Source of the DNA: Microbacterium maritypicum
Lineage (GTDB): Bacteria > Actinomycetota > Actinomycetes > Actinomycetales > Microbacteriaceae
Assembly: GCF_008868125.1 (NCBI RefSeq)
Contig: NZ_WAAQ01000001.1
Span: 124,001 to 188,000, forward strand
Length of the DNA: 64,000 nt
Direction of reading: 5' to 3'
The notes under the pieces: model-generated
What the model was told of the DNA's origin: nothing
What the model saw: only the letters and a program-made list of their open reading frames with translations
Databases searched by the model: none
Program-made: the position numbers and the translations under genes
Part shown: one piece after another, positions 43,028 to 53,516 of the stretch
Numbering within the stretch: position 1 is the stretch's first letter
How the letters are laid out: every line of letters starts with the position of its first letter

Positions 43028-44326
43028 ATGACGGCACTGGCGGATGCGACTCGCGAGCAGGTGGCTGCGCTCGCTGCGCTCACCGAGATGCTCGTCGAGG
43101 TCGAGCGCACGATCAGCAGTCTGCAGGCCGCACGCGACGGCATCCTGGCGGTGGGCTCGCGGCTCGCACTCGAAGTCGCTGAGCAGGCGGAGCATCCCGA
43201 TCAGGGGGAGATGTCTGCGCGCACCGTCGCCGCGGAGTTCGCCACAGCCCTGCGGGTGAGCGATCGGACGGTGCAGCGGCGGATGGCGGATGCGGCGTGG
43301 GTCGTAGAGCGCTTCCCGATGGTCTGGGAAGCGCAGGGCGCTGGTCGTATCAGCGCGGCGCATGCCCGCGTCGTGTGCGAAGCGGGCGAGCACCTCGACG
43401 ATGCGGCGAGCCGCGATGCCTACGCGACGCAGATGATCGTCTTCGCCGAGACCGAGTCTCCCGCCCGCGTCGGCCGCATGGCTCGGCGGGTGGCCGAGCG
43501 GTTCCAGGCGCGGTCGATCGAGGAGCGGCATCTCGACGCGCGGGAGAAGAGAGCCGTGTGGGTGAAAGACGTCGGCGACGGTATGACACAGCTCGGGGTG
43601 CTCGGTCCCTCGGCGCTCGTTCACGGTGTCTTCGATCGCCTGACGCAGATGGCCGAGGCGATGCAGGAGCCAGAGTCCCCGGAGCCCGAGTCCCCGGAGC
43701 CCGATTCCCCGGAGCCCGATCGGCGCACCATCGCGCAGCTCCGCGCCGATCTCGCCCTCGACCTGCTCCTCACCGGTGCCCCGGTCGGGCACGACGGCTC
43801 GGAGGGGCCCCTCGCGGCGATCCGCGGAACGGTGTCGATCACTGTTCCCGTCATGACCCTGATCGCGGGCGACGCGACACCGGCCGAGCTGAACGGCCGC
43901 ACCCCGATCGACCCCGTGACCGCCCGCCGGTTCGCCGGTGCGGCATCCGGATGGGACCGTGTCCTCACCCATCCCATCACCGGGACGGTCCTCGCGGTCG
44001 ACCGTTATCGGCCGGGTTCGGATCTGAGGCGACATCTTCGCGCCAGGGATCAGCGCTGCAGATTCCCCACCTGCGGGTATCCGTCCACCGATTGCGACAT
44101 CGATCATCATCGCGATGCCGTGCTCGGTGGCTCCACCGACGAGTCGAACCTCGGCCATCTGTGTCGACGCCATCATGTGCTCAAGCACCATTCGCCGTGG
44201 ACGGTCGAGCCTCTGGGCGGTGGCCTCTACGCCTGGACGAGCCCGACCGGCAAGGTCTACATCGACCGGCCGCCTCCCCAGAACACCGTCACCTTCACCG
44301 AGGATCCCGAGGTCGCCCCGTTCTGA
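43028..44326 (+). CDS. DUF222/HNH-endonuclease domain protein
   Basis: A 432-residue protein of the actinobacterial 13E12-type family. The helical DUF222 region spans about 1-220, followed by an acidic Glu/Pro tandem (SPEPES/SPEPDS) at about 215-230 that looks like repeat expansion. A C-terminal HNH motif is present (CDIDHHRDAV, then LCRRHHVLKH). Many Microbacteriaceae carry several copies, and their function is not settled. The ATG at 43028 has GAAGG upstream. No mobile-element border is visible. Confidence 0.88.
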   Translation: MTALADATREQVAALAALTEMLVEVERTISSLQAARDGILAVGSRLALEVAEQAEHPDQGEMSARTVAAEFATALRVSDRTVQRRMADAAWVVERFPMVWEAQGAGRISAAHARVVCEAGEHLDDAASRDAYATQMIVFAETESPARVGRMARRVAERFQARSIEERHLDAREKRAVWVKDVGDGMTQLGVLGPSALVHGVFDRLTQMAEAMQEPESPEPESPEPDSPEPDRRTIAQLRADLALDLLLTGAPVGHDGSEGPLAAIRGTVSITVPVMTLIAGDATPAELNGRTPIDPVTARRFAGAASGWDRVLTHPITGTVLAVDRYRPGSDLRRHLRARDQRCRFPTCGYPSTDCDIDHHRDAVLGGSTDESNLGHLCRRHHVLKHHSPWTVEPLGGGLYAWTSPTGKVYIDRPPPQNTVTFTEDPEVAPF

Positions 44327-44366
44327 GTGATGCCGCTGAGCACCCGGAACAGCGCCGTATCTCAAA

Positions 44367-44387
44367 GTTGAGCCAATTCATATCAAG
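44367..44387. promoter_or_regulatory. Second, degenerate HAIR element
   Basis: GTTGAGC-N7-TATCAAG keeps the exact seven-base spacing and matches the HAIR half-sites at five of seven positions each. It lies just upstream of the -35 hexamer. Confidence 0.5.
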
Positions 44388-44392
44388 TTCAT

Positions 44393-44421
44393 TTGACTCC
44401 TTCTCGACCCCTGGGTACACT
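44393..44421 (+). promoter_or_regulatory. dnaK operon promoter
   Basis: -35 TTGACT, a 17-base spacer and -10 TACACT, a near-ideal sigma-70-type promoter. The downstream HAIR element overlaps the -10 and start region, so HspR would block it. Confidence 0.75.
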
Positions 44422-44440
44422 TGAGTCATCGCGACTCAGG
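44420..44440. promoter_or_regulatory. HAIR element (HspR operator)
   Basis: CTTGAGT-N7-ACTCAGG, one base from the published consensus CTTGAGT-N7-ACTCAAG, immediately over the dnaK promoter. The operon's last gene encodes HspR. Confidence 0.9.
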
Positions 44441-44449
44441 TTTTCCTGA

Positions 44450-46366
<1,917 letters not shown>

Positions 46367-46368
46367 TC

Positions 46369-47022
46369 ATGACGGACAAGAACTTCGACGAGAACCAGTT
46401 TCCTGAGTCCGCCGAAGGTCGCAGCGAGGGGTCGGATGCTCAGGCATCCGGCCCCGTGCCGCAGAACCCGGACTCCACCGAGGCGAAGGCCGCCGAGGGG
46501 TCGGACGAGACTCCTGACGACGGCGCCGATGACCTCACGGTCGACGACATCCTCGGTGCCACGCAGACCGGTGAGGCCGCGGCGGAAGACGCCGTGCTCG
46601 CCGACCTCGAGTCCACGCTGCTGAACGACCTCAAGCGCCTCCAGGCCGAATACGCGAACTACCGTCGCCGCACCGAAGAGCAGCGTCAGGTCGAGATCGA
46701 GCGAGCGAAGGGCGAGGCCGCCAAGGGCCTGGTCCCCGTGCTCGATGACCTCGACCGCGCGGCTCAGCACGGTGATCTGGTGGAGGGCACGCCCTTCGCC
46801 GTGATCGCCGACAAGGTGCGCACGGTCGTGGAGCGTCTCGGAGTGGTCGCGTACGGCGCGAAGGGCGAGGAATTCGACCCGCAGCGCCACGAGGCCATCT
46901 TCCAGCAGCCGACCCCCGGCGCCGAGAAGACCACGATCCTCGAGGTCGTCGAGGTGGGCTACCGCCTCGGAGACGTCGAGCTGCGCCCCGCGAAGGTCGT
47001 CGTCGCTGTCCCTGCGGAGTAG
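46369..47022 (+). CDS. grpE: Nucleotide exchange factor GrpE
   Basis: A 217-residue GrpE. It has a long acidic, disordered N terminus (about 1-75), a coiled-coil dimer region (LLNDLKRLQAEYANYRRRTEEQRQ), and a beta head with LVPVLDDLDRA, GEEFDPQRHEAI and EVVEVGYRLGDVELRPAKVVVA. It releases ADP from DnaK. Starts 2 bases after dnaK. Confidence 0.97.
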   Translation: MTDKNFDENQFPESAEGRSEGSDAQASGPVPQNPDSTEAKAAEGSDETPDDGADDLTVDDILGATQTGEAAAEDAVLADLESTLLNDLKRLQAEYANYRRRTEEQRQVEIERAKGEAAKGLVPVLDDLDRAAQHGDLVEGTPFAVIADKVRTVVERLGVVAYGAKGEEFDPQRHEAIFQQPTPGAEKTTILEVVEVGYRLGDVELRPAKVVVAVPAE

Positions 47023-47029
47023 GTGATCG

Positions 47030-48013
47030 ATGGCCAGCCAGGATTGGTTCGACAAGGACTTCTACAAGACCCTCGGGGTCTCCAAGGACGTCAGTGATGC
47101 GGATCTGAAGAAGACGTATCGCAAGCTTGCGCGGAAGTACCACCCGGACTCCAATCAGGGTGATGCCAAAGCCGAAGCGAAGTTCAAGGAGATCAGCGAG
47201 GCCTACTCGGTGCTCTCCGACACCGAACAGCGCAAGGAATACGACGAGATCCGCGCCATGGGATCCGGCGCTCGCTTCACGGCGAGCGGTGCGGGTACCG
47301 GCGGCTTCGAAGACGTGTTCAGCCGGTTCGGACAGCAGGGCCGCGGACAGACGGCGGACTTCGAAGACATCTTCGCGATGTTCAACCAAGGGCAGGGCGC
47401 GAGCTTCGGCAACGGACGCTTCGGGCAGCCGAGCGGCGGATACCGCGGCTTCGGCGGCCCGCAGCGCGGAGCCGATGTCACGGCCCGCACCACGCTCGAC
47501 TTCGTCACCGCCGTGCAGGGCGAGACCATCTCCCTGCAGGGCGAAGACGGCAAGCCCTTCAAGGTGAAGATCCCGGCGGGCGTCGCCGACGGACAGAAGA
47601 TCCGTCTCCGCGGTCGCGGTCGTCCTTCGCCCGATGGGGGAGAGAGCGGCGACATCGTCGTGCAGATCGCGGTGCGCCCGCACCCGGTCTTCACGCGCGA
47701 CGGACTCAACCTGCGCGTCGTGGTGCCTGTGACGTTCACCGAGGCGACTCTCGGTGCGACCATCGAGGTCCCGACCCTCGGCGGCGACGTGGTCAAGCTC
47801 CGCGTCGCACCCGGCACTCCCTCCGGGCGGGTGCTGCGGGTCAAGGGCCGAGGGGTTGCGACCTCGAAGGGCACGGGCGACCTGCTCGCCGAGCTCCAGG
47901 TCGCGGTGCCGACGCACCTCGACGACGCCGCGCGTGCGGCTCTGGAGAAGTTCCAGGAACTCGAGCCCGACGAGAACCCGCGGGCCGAGCTGATGGCGAA
48001 GGCGCGGCGATGA
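47030..48013 (+). CDS. dnaJ: DnaJ-type co-chaperone without zinc finger
   Basis: A 327-residue Hsp40. The J-domain has HPD at residues 38-40. A Gly/Phe-rich linker spans about 80-150, and C-terminal client-binding beta domains follow (AGVADGQKIRLRGRGRPSPDGGESGDI, TFTEATLGATIEVPTL). The CxxCxGxG zinc repeats of type A DnaJ are absent, so this is a type B/CbpA-like protein. Such a protein in the dnaK operon is usual for this group. Confidence 0.95.
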   Translation: MASQDWFDKDFYKTLGVSKDVSDADLKKTYRKLARKYHPDSNQGDAKAEAKFKEISEAYSVLSDTEQRKEYDEIRAMGSGARFTASGAGTGGFEDVFSRFGQQGRGQTADFEDIFAMFNQGQGASFGNGRFGQPSGGYRGFGGPQRGADVTARTTLDFVTAVQGETISLQGEDGKPFKVKIPAGVADGQKIRLRGRGRPSPDGGESGDIVVQIAVRPHPVFTRDGLNLRVVVPVTFTEATLGATIEVPTLGGDVVKLRVAPGTPSGRVLRVKGRGVATSKGTGDLLAELQVAVPTHLDDAARAALEKFQELEPDENPRAELMAKARR

Positions 48014-48050
48014 CCGATCGTCGAAGCGGGCACCGGGGGCGGAGGCGTTC

Positions 48051-48467
48051 ATGATGAATGCTGACACCCCGGTGTTCGCGATCGCGGCCGCCGCCGAGCT
48101 CTCCGGCCTTCATCCCCAGACGCTGCGGCAGTACGACCGCATCGGGCTCGTCGTCCCCGGACGCACTTCCGGCGGTTCGCGCCGGTACTCCCCCCGGAAC
48201 ATCGAGCAGCTGCGCGAGGTCGCCCAGCTCTCTTCCGAGGGCGTGAGCCTGCCCGCGATCGCCCGTCTGCTCGACCTCGAAGACGAGAACAGGGCGCTGC
48301 ACAACCGCATCGCCGTGCTCGAGAGTGCGTTGCGCACCGAGCGCGAGAGTCGCCCCGGAGTCCGCGTGTTCGCCGCGGGTTCCGCCGGAGTCGTACCCAT
48401 GCCGACCGGACGGCGCCTGCGTCGCTCGACGGAGGTCGTGCTCTGGGACCCGCGCGGGAGCGCCTAG
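48051..48467 (+). CDS. hspR: MerR-family heat-shock repressor HspR
   Basis: A 138-residue MerR-type repressor. The wing-helix unit AAAAELSGLHPQTLRQYDRIGLVVPGRTSGGSRRYSPRNIEQL is typical of HspR, which binds HAIR elements and uses DnaK as co-repressor. It is the last gene of the dnaK operon, giving feedback. ATGATG gives two possible starts at 48051 and 48054. Confidence 0.96.
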   Translation: MMNADTPVFAIAAAAELSGLHPQTLRQYDRIGLVVPGRTSGGSRRYSPRNIEQLREVAQLSSEGVSLPAIARLLDLEDENRALHNRIAVLESALRTERESRPGVRVFAAGSAGVVPMPTGRRLRRSTEVVLWDPRGSA

Positions 48468-48500
48468 GCCCAGGCGCCGCCGTGGTGTGTATCCTGTCAA

Positions 48501-48510
48501 CTGTTAACAG
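48501..48510. promoter_or_regulatory. GntR operator half-palindrome overlapping its own RBS
   Basis: CTGTTAACAG, the centre of the large operator at 49226, lies immediately before and partly over the Shine-Dalgarno GGAGG of the regulator gene. Binding here would give autorepression. Confidence 0.6.
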
Positions 48511-48519
48511 GAGGTCACC

Positions 48520-49182
48520 ATGACGCAGACCGTCACGCGCGGAGAATCCCTCGGCGCCCAGGTGGCGCGGGTGCTCCGCCAGCGCATCGTGCGCGGCGAG
48601 CTCGCCCCCGGCGCGCGCATCACCGAAGAGGCGCTCGCCGAGGAGTTCTCGGTCAGCCGCGGACCGGTGCGCGATGCCCTCACCCAGTTGAGTTTCGAGA
48701 AGCTCGTCGAGGTGCAGCGTCCGCGCGGGGTCTACATCGTGGGGCTCACGCATGACGACGTCGATCAGCTGTACAGCCTGCGCGGTGCCCTCGAACAGCT
48801 CGCCCTCTCGCGCGCCATGCGTGTCGACGACGATGCGCGCTGGGCGGCGATGGCTGCGGCGGTCGGACGCATGGGCGAGGCCGCGGATGCCGGTGACCAC
48901 GCCGCTTTCGTGGCGGCCGACCTCGAGTTCCACTCGCAGATCTACGCGCTCGCCGACCATCCACGCCTCGAGGGGGCGTGGAACCAGTACCTCCCGACGT
49001 TCACGGCGCTCCTCGAGGTCACGATCAACCACGATGAAGATCTGCACGAGTCGTCCGGCGACCACGTGAAGCTCATGGACGTGATGCGCAGCGGTACGCC
49101 GACGCAGGCGGCGAAGGTGCTGTCGGAGCACCTCGACGGCGCCCGCGAGCGCATGCTGAGCGAGATCGCCACCCGCGCCTGA
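48520..49182 (+). CDS. GntR-family regulator, FCD type
   Basis: A 220-residue FadR-type regulator. Residues about 10-75 are the GntR winged helix (VARVLRQRIVRGELAPGARITEEALAEEFSVSRGPVRDALTQL). An FCD helical ligand domain follows, with metal-site-type Asp/His (DLEFHSQIYALADHPRL). It precedes the tct operon by about 120 bases and shares the TGTTAACA operator with it. The ligand is probably the imported carboxylate or its product. Confidence 0.94.
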   Translation: MTQTVTRGESLGAQVARVLRQRIVRGELAPGARITEEALAEEFSVSRGPVRDALTQLSFEKLVEVQRPRGVYIVGLTHDDVDQLYSLRGALEQLALSRAMRVDDDARWAAMAAAVGRMGEAADAGDHAAFVAADLEFHSQIYALADHPRLEGAWNQYLPTFTALLEVTINHDEDLHESSGDHVKLMDVMRSGTPTQAAKVLSEHLDGARERMLSEIATRA

Positions 49183-49225
49183 GCGGGGCGGTCCTCTGCC
49201 CGTCGGGGGAGGGGCGCACGTTTGT

Positions 49226-49253
49226 CAGTGTTGACTGTTAACAGTCAACACTG
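49226..49253. promoter_or_regulatory. 28-base perfect palindrome, GntR operator of the tct operon
   Basis: Arms CAGTGTTGACTGTT and AACAGTCAACACTG form a perfect palindrome centred on TTAA. It covers the -35 hexamer of the tctC promoter. The core CTGTTAACAG recurs before the gntR start. Confidence 0.85.
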
Positions 49254-49260
49254 CTACGGT
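49231..49260 (+). promoter_or_regulatory. tctC promoter
   Basis: -35 TTGACT, an 18-base spacer and -10 TACGGT. The palindrome overlaps the -35 and most of the spacer, consistent with repression. Confidence 0.5.
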
Positions 49261-49302
49261 CGGGGAGTCGACAACAAGGTCGACCCACGTAGAGGAGCAA
49301 AG

Positions 49303-50271
49303 ATGCCCCGCAAGCGCATCACCCGGGCGGCTGCCGCGATCGCCGCCCTCGCAGCCACCGCTCTCATCGTCTCGGCCTGCACCAAGGTCGAAGAGGGCGA
49401 GGAAGCCGGATCGGCGTTCCCCGAGAACGACATCCGACTCATCATCCAGGCCAACCCCGGCGGAGGATCCGACCTCTCGTCGCGCGCGCTCGCCACGGAG
49501 CTCGAGAAGATCCTCGGCGTCAGCGTCATCCCGGAGAACATGCCCGGTGCCGCTGGCGCCCTCGCGATGGAGTACGTGGGCGCGCAGGATGCCGACGGCT
49601 ACGTCATCGGATTCGCGCCCGTCGAGATCGCGATGCTCAACACCACGCAGAGCGCGAACGTGCTGCCGGACGACTTCGACCTGCTCGGCCAGATCATGCT
49701 CGCCCCCGGGGTCGTCACGGTCGGCGCGAACAGCGGCATCGAGACGCTCGAAGACCTCGTCGCCCAGGCGAAGTCCGGCGCCGTCACGGTCGCCAACTCC
49801 GGTGCCGGCTCCATCTGGGAGGCGGCGACCCTCGGACTCGGCGCCGCGACCGACGCCGACTTCACCCCGGTCCCCTACGACGGCGGAGCGACAGCCGTCG
49901 CTGCAGCCGCATCCGGTGAGACCGTCGCGGCCGTCTCCGGCCTCGGCGAGGCCCTGGCGCAGGGCGAGGCCGTGCGCATCCTCGCCGTCATGAACGACGA
50001 GCGTCACCCCGACGCGGAAGACGTCGAGACGGTCGAAGAGGCCATCGGCGAAGACGTGGTCTTCGGTGGCTGGGGCGGCATCTATGCCCCCAAGGGTCTG
50101 CCCGACGACGTGAAGTCGACGCTCGAGGCCGCGGTCAAGGAAGCCGTCGAGTCCGACGGATACCAGAAGTTCCAGGCCGATGCCGGAAACCTCGTCGTGT
50201 ACCGCGACTCCGCCGAATGGACGACGTTCGTCGACGAGCAGTTCGACCTCTTCAAGGATCTCCTGGGCTGA
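49303..50271 (+). CDS. tctC: Tripartite tricarboxylate transporter binding protein
   Basis: A 322-residue lipoprotein of the Bug/TctC family. The signal ends in LIVSAC. The ligand-loop regions are IIQANPGGGSDLSSRALATEL, NMPGAAGALAMEYV and GGWGGIYAPKGLPDDV. It captures a carboxylate outside the membrane and hands it to TctAB. AGAGGAG precedes the ATG. Confidence 0.94.
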   Translation: MPRKRITRAAAAIAALAATALIVSACTKVEEGEEAGSAFPENDIRLIIQANPGGGSDLSSRALATELEKILGVSVIPENMPGAAGALAMEYVGAQDADGYVIGFAPVEIAMLNTTQSANVLPDDFDLLGQIMLAPGVVTVGANSGIETLEDLVAQAKSGAVTVANSGAGSIWEAATLGLGAATDADFTPVPYDGGATAVAAAASGETVAAVSGLGEALAQGEAVRILAVMNDERHPDAEDVETVEEAIGEDVVFGGWGGIYAPKGLPDDVKSTLEAAVKEAVESDGYQKFQADAGNLVVYRDSAEWTTFVDEQFDLFKDLLG

Positions 50272-50276
50272 GAACA

Positions 50277-50306
50277 CTGCGGGGCCGGTGCAGACCGGCC
50301 CCGCAG
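50277..50306 (+). terminator. Intra-operon hairpin after tctC
   Basis: A perfect 13-base stem (CTGCGGGGCCGGT and complement) with loop GCAG lies between the binding-protein gene and tctB. As in the sugar ABC operon at 24953 it should favour binding-protein synthesis. Confidence 0.65.
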
Positions 50307-50335
50307 TCGTTCCCCTTCGACGAAGGAGAAGGAGC

Positions 50336-50893
50336 ATGATGTCCACCCCCGACACCGCTGCAGAACCGGCAGGCCGCGACGAATCCGCCGGTGACGAGTA
50401 CGAGGGCGCGCCCGCGTCGCGAACTCTCGAGATCGTGTTCGCCGTCGTCGCCCTGGCGTTCACCGCCGGATACCTGTTCCTCTCGACGCAGATCCCGCTG
50501 CGCCGTGAGGCAGCCCCCGGGCAGATCGACGCCCGCTTCTGGCCGCTCGTGATCGGGGTCACCGGAGTCGTCGTCGCCATCGCGCTGCTCGCCGTCGCGA
50601 TCACCCGCCCGGCACCCACCCGCGAAGACCTCGAACGCATCCAGCCCGGCGGCTACCTCCGCGTCATCGCCACGCTCGCGATCACCGGCGCCTTCATCGT
50701 GCTGTGGTCGCTGGGCTCGGTCATCCTCTTCGGCTACCGCATCGAGGTCTTCCCGATCGCCGCAGCTCTGCTGATGGCCTCCCTCATGCTCCTCTACGGC
50801 CACCGCCGCTGGCTGAGCCTGATCATCTACTCCGCCTCCGTCACGGCGTTCGTCTACGTCGTGTTCGGGATGCTCCTGAGGATCCCCCTGTGA
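50336..50893 (+). CDS. tctB: Tripartite tricarboxylate transporter small subunit
   Basis: A 185-residue TctB-like protein with an acidic N terminus and four membrane helices (about 29-50, 66-86, 110-128, 142-180 as paired). It forms the transport unit with TctA. GAAGGAGAAGGAGC precedes the ATG at 50336. Its stop overlaps the tctA GTG. Confidence 0.9.
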   Translation: MMSTPDTAAEPAGRDESAGDEYEGAPASRTLEIVFAVVALAFTAGYLFLSTQIPLRREAAPGQIDARFWPLVIGVTGVVVAIALLAVAITRPAPTREDLERIQPGGYLRVIATLAITGAFIVLWSLGSVILFGYRIEVFPIAAALLMASLMLLYGHRRWLSLIIYSASVTAFVYVVFGMLLRIPL

Positions 50894-52545
50894 ACGCGCT
50901 CATGGAGGGGCTGAACTCGCTCCTCGACATCTCGATCCTGCTCTACATGCTCGTCGGCCTCGTGCTCGGCTTCATGGTCGGCGCCTTTCCCGGCATCACC
51001 GCGACCATGGCGGTCGCGCTTGCCGCCGGCTTCACGATGACCCTCGAGCCCGTGCAGGGTCTCGCGGTGCTGCTGACGATCTACGTCGCCGCGAACTTCG
51101 GCGATCGGGTGCCCTCGATCCTCATCAACACCCCCGGCACTCCCGCGTCCATCGCGACGACGCTCGACGGCTATCCCATGGCCAAGCAGGGGCGGGCCGG
51201 TCTCGCCCTGACGATCTCCGCGATCGTCTCGGCCGTCGGCATCCTCGCCTCGCTCGTGCTCTTCGCGGTCGCAGCTGTGCCGATCGCCAGCTTCGCCCGC
51301 GACTACTTCAAATCCCCGGAACTGTTCGCCCTGGTGGTCTTCGGCATCTCGATCATGATCGGCATCTCGTCGAAGTCGATGCTCAAGGGCATCCTCGCCG
51401 GGCTCTTCGGGCTCATGCTCGGCAGCGTCGGCACGTATGCGGCGACGGCCGATCAGCGCTTCACCTTCGGAGTGCTCGAACTCGTCGAGGGCGTGAACTT
51501 CATCGCCGTGATCATCGGGCTCTTCGGCATCGCCGAACTCTTCGACCAGCTGCTCACGCACCGGAAGTCGCACGTGCGGCCCATCTCGAGCCTCGGCCGC
51601 TGGTGGCCGAACCGGGCCGAGCTGAAGCAGAGCGGTCGGGCCACGGCGGTCGGCGGTGCGGTCGGACTCGGTGTCGGGCTCATCCCCGCGGCCGGCGGCG
51701 ACATCGCGGGACTCATCGGGTGGGAGCGGGCGCGCAAGGTGTCCAAGCACCCCGAGATGTTCGGCAAGGGATCGATCGAGGGCGTCGCGGCCTCCGACAC
51801 CGCCTCGAGCGCGACGCTCGGTGGCTCGCTCACCACGACCATGGCGCTGGGCATCCCCGGCGACTCCGTGATGGCCGTGATGATCGGTTCGATGATCATC
51901 TGGGGCATCACGCCCGGTCCCACGCTGTTCACGAACCGCCCCGACCTGGTCGTCTCGATCGTGGGAATCATGCTGATCGCGACGATCCTGTCGCTCGTTC
52001 TGAGCCTGATCCGCATGAAGGGCATGGTCAAGCTGCTCGACGTGCCGCAGCCGTATCTGTGGAGCGGCATCCTGATCTTCTGCATCATCGGCACGTATGC
52101 CACCTCGAACAGCCTCTCCACCGTCGTGACGATGCTCGTCTTCGGTGTGATCGGAGTGATGCTCAAGCGCATGCAGGTGCCGGCGGGCCCCGTGGTGCTC
52201 GGGCTCCTGCTCGGACCGCTCGCTGAGGAGAACCTCGCCCGGACGCTGGCGATCCTGCCCACGCGTCCGTTCTTCGAGGTCGTCAGCCCCATCGCGCTCG
52301 TGCTCCTCGCCCTGGCCGTGCTGTCGATCGTGATGCCGGCGATCCGTGCCGCCCGTCGTCCCCGTGCCGAGCGCGCCTCGCTCGCGGACTCGATCCTGCA
52401 CGACGACAGCATCCAGCAGATCGAGAAGGCGCACGACGAGCTCGCCGCGCAGCCGGACCTGCTCACCTCCACCGTCCGCAACGTCGACGCCCCGCGGCGT
52501 CGTTCCCGCAAGCCCCGCAAGAACTCCGAGGAGACCGAGAAGTGA
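50890..52545 (+). CDS. tctA: Tripartite tricarboxylate transporter large subunit
   Basis: A 551-residue twelve-helix membrane subunit. Family signatures are GFMVGAFPGITATMAVALA, NTPGTPASIATTLDGYPMAKQG, GLIPAAGGDIAGLIGW and ATLGGSLTTTMALGIPGDS. The C terminus is a basic tail. GTG at 50890 overlaps the tctB stop. Carries the substrate by proton or sodium coupling. Confidence 0.96.
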   Translation: MNALMEGLNSLLDISILLYMLVGLVLGFMVGAFPGITATMAVALAAGFTMTLEPVQGLAVLLTIYVAANFGDRVPSILINTPGTPASIATTLDGYPMAKQGRAGLALTISAIVSAVGILASLVLFAVAAVPIASFARDYFKSPELFALVVFGISIMIGISSKSMLKGILAGLFGLMLGSVGTYAATADQRFTFGVLELVEGVNFIAVIIGLFGIAELFDQLLTHRKSHVRPISSLGRWWPNRAELKQSGRATAVGGAVGLGVGLIPAAGGDIAGLIGWERARKVSKHPEMFGKGSIEGVAASDTASSATLGGSLTTTMALGIPGDSVMAVMIGSMIIWGITPGPTLFTNRPDLVVSIVGIMLIATILSLVLSLIRMKGMVKLLDVPQPYLWSGILIFCIIGTYATSNSLSTVVTMLVFGVIGVMLKRMQVPAGPVVLGLLLGPLAEENLARTLAILPTRPFFEVVSPIALVLLALAVLSIVMPAIRAARRPRAERASLADSILHDDSIQQIEKAHDELAAQPDLLTSTVRNVDAPRRRSRKPRKNSEETEK

Positions 52546-53411
52546 CCCGCTACGACATCCTGACCGCCGTGCCCACCGCGTTCCACCGCGACGGCGCCCT
52601 CGACATCGAGGGTTCGCGTGCGATCTTCCGATTCGTCGCCGACTCGGGGAACGAGGGAGCATTCGTGCTCGGCACGACGGGGGAGTTCCCCGCGGTGGAT
52701 GCCGAGGAGTTCGCGGCCATTGTCGAAGCGGCGCTGGCCGAGCTGCAGGGGCGCATGCGCGTCGTCGTGCACGTCGGCCGCCCCAGCACGTTCGAGGCTG
52801 TGCGGCTGACCCGCATCGCCCGCGAACTGGGCGCCGTGGAGTTCGCCGCGCTGACGCCGTACTACCTGCGAGCCACCGACGACGCGATCTTCGACTACTA
52901 CCGCGCGGTGTCGGATGCCGTCGGCGACGGTCGCCTGTACGTGTACATCTACCCGGCTCGCAGCGGCAACCCGGTCTCGCCGGAGCTTCTGGTGCGGCTC
53001 GCCGAACTGCCCAACGTCGTCGGTGCCAAGATCAGTGAACTCTCGCTCGACGACATCGCCGCGTACCGGGCCGTCGTGCCTGCCGACTTCGACCTCTACA
53101 CCGGCGCCGATCGCGACCTGATCGCCGCCGTCGAGGTGGGCGCGCAGGGCGTCGTCTCCGGGGTGTCGTCGGTCACACCGAAGCCCTTCCGCGCGCTCGC
53201 CGACGCGGGCCGAGCGGGAGACGCGGCGGCCATCGTCGCCGCCCAGGCCGCCGTCGACGACGTCGTCGCGCTCATCGGGGGCGACATGGCGCGCATGAAG
53301 GAGGCGTACCGCGTGCTCGACGTCGTCGACACGCACTGCCGCATGGCCATCGCCGAGCCGAGCGCCGCCGAGCGCACCGCCGTCGCCGAGGTGGTCGCCG
53401 CGCACCGGTGA
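52542..53411 (+). CDS. DHDPS-family class I aldolase or dehydratase
   Basis: A 289-residue member of the dihydrodipicolinate synthase superfamily. The Schiff-base lysine is Lys163 in GAKISELS, with Tyr135 in YVYIYPARSGNP 28 residues before it, as in the family. Substrate loop: LGTTGEFPAV. GTG start overlaps the tctA stop. Coupled to a carboxylate importer and a GntR regulator it probably cleaves or dehydrates a sugar-acid derivative and is not the lysine-pathway DapA. The substrate is unknown. Confidence 0.9.
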   Translation: MTRYDILTAVPTAFHRDGALDIEGSRAIFRFVADSGNEGAFVLGTTGEFPAVDAEEFAAIVEAALAELQGRMRVVVHVGRPSTFEAVRLTRIARELGAVEFAALTPYYLRATDDAIFDYYRAVSDAVGDGRLYVYIYPARSGNPVSPELLVRLAELPNVVGAKISELSLDDIAAYRAVVPADFDLYTGADRDLIAAVEVGAQGVVSGVSSVTPKPFRALADAGRAGDAAAIVAAQAAVDDVVALIGGDMARMKEAYRVLDVVDTHCRMAIAEPSAAERTAVAEVVAAHR

Positions 53412-53516
53412 CCCGGTCACAGGAGATGGAAATGTCGCCTTCCTAGCGTGGAAGCAGGGAACGACCCTGCTCCGCGCCTGGCGCGCGGGTGTCCTGCCAC
53501 GAAGGAAGAACTCCTC

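Noticed and set aside
43028..44326. HNH protein as part of a mobile element or homing endonuclease
   Set aside because: No terminal repeats, integrase or intron; DUF222/HNH proteins are common chromosomal genes in this group.
49222..49302. N-terminal extension of tctC
   Set aside because: The longer frame runs through the operator palindrome and promoter; the ATG at 49303 has an RBS and gives a proper lipoprotein signal.
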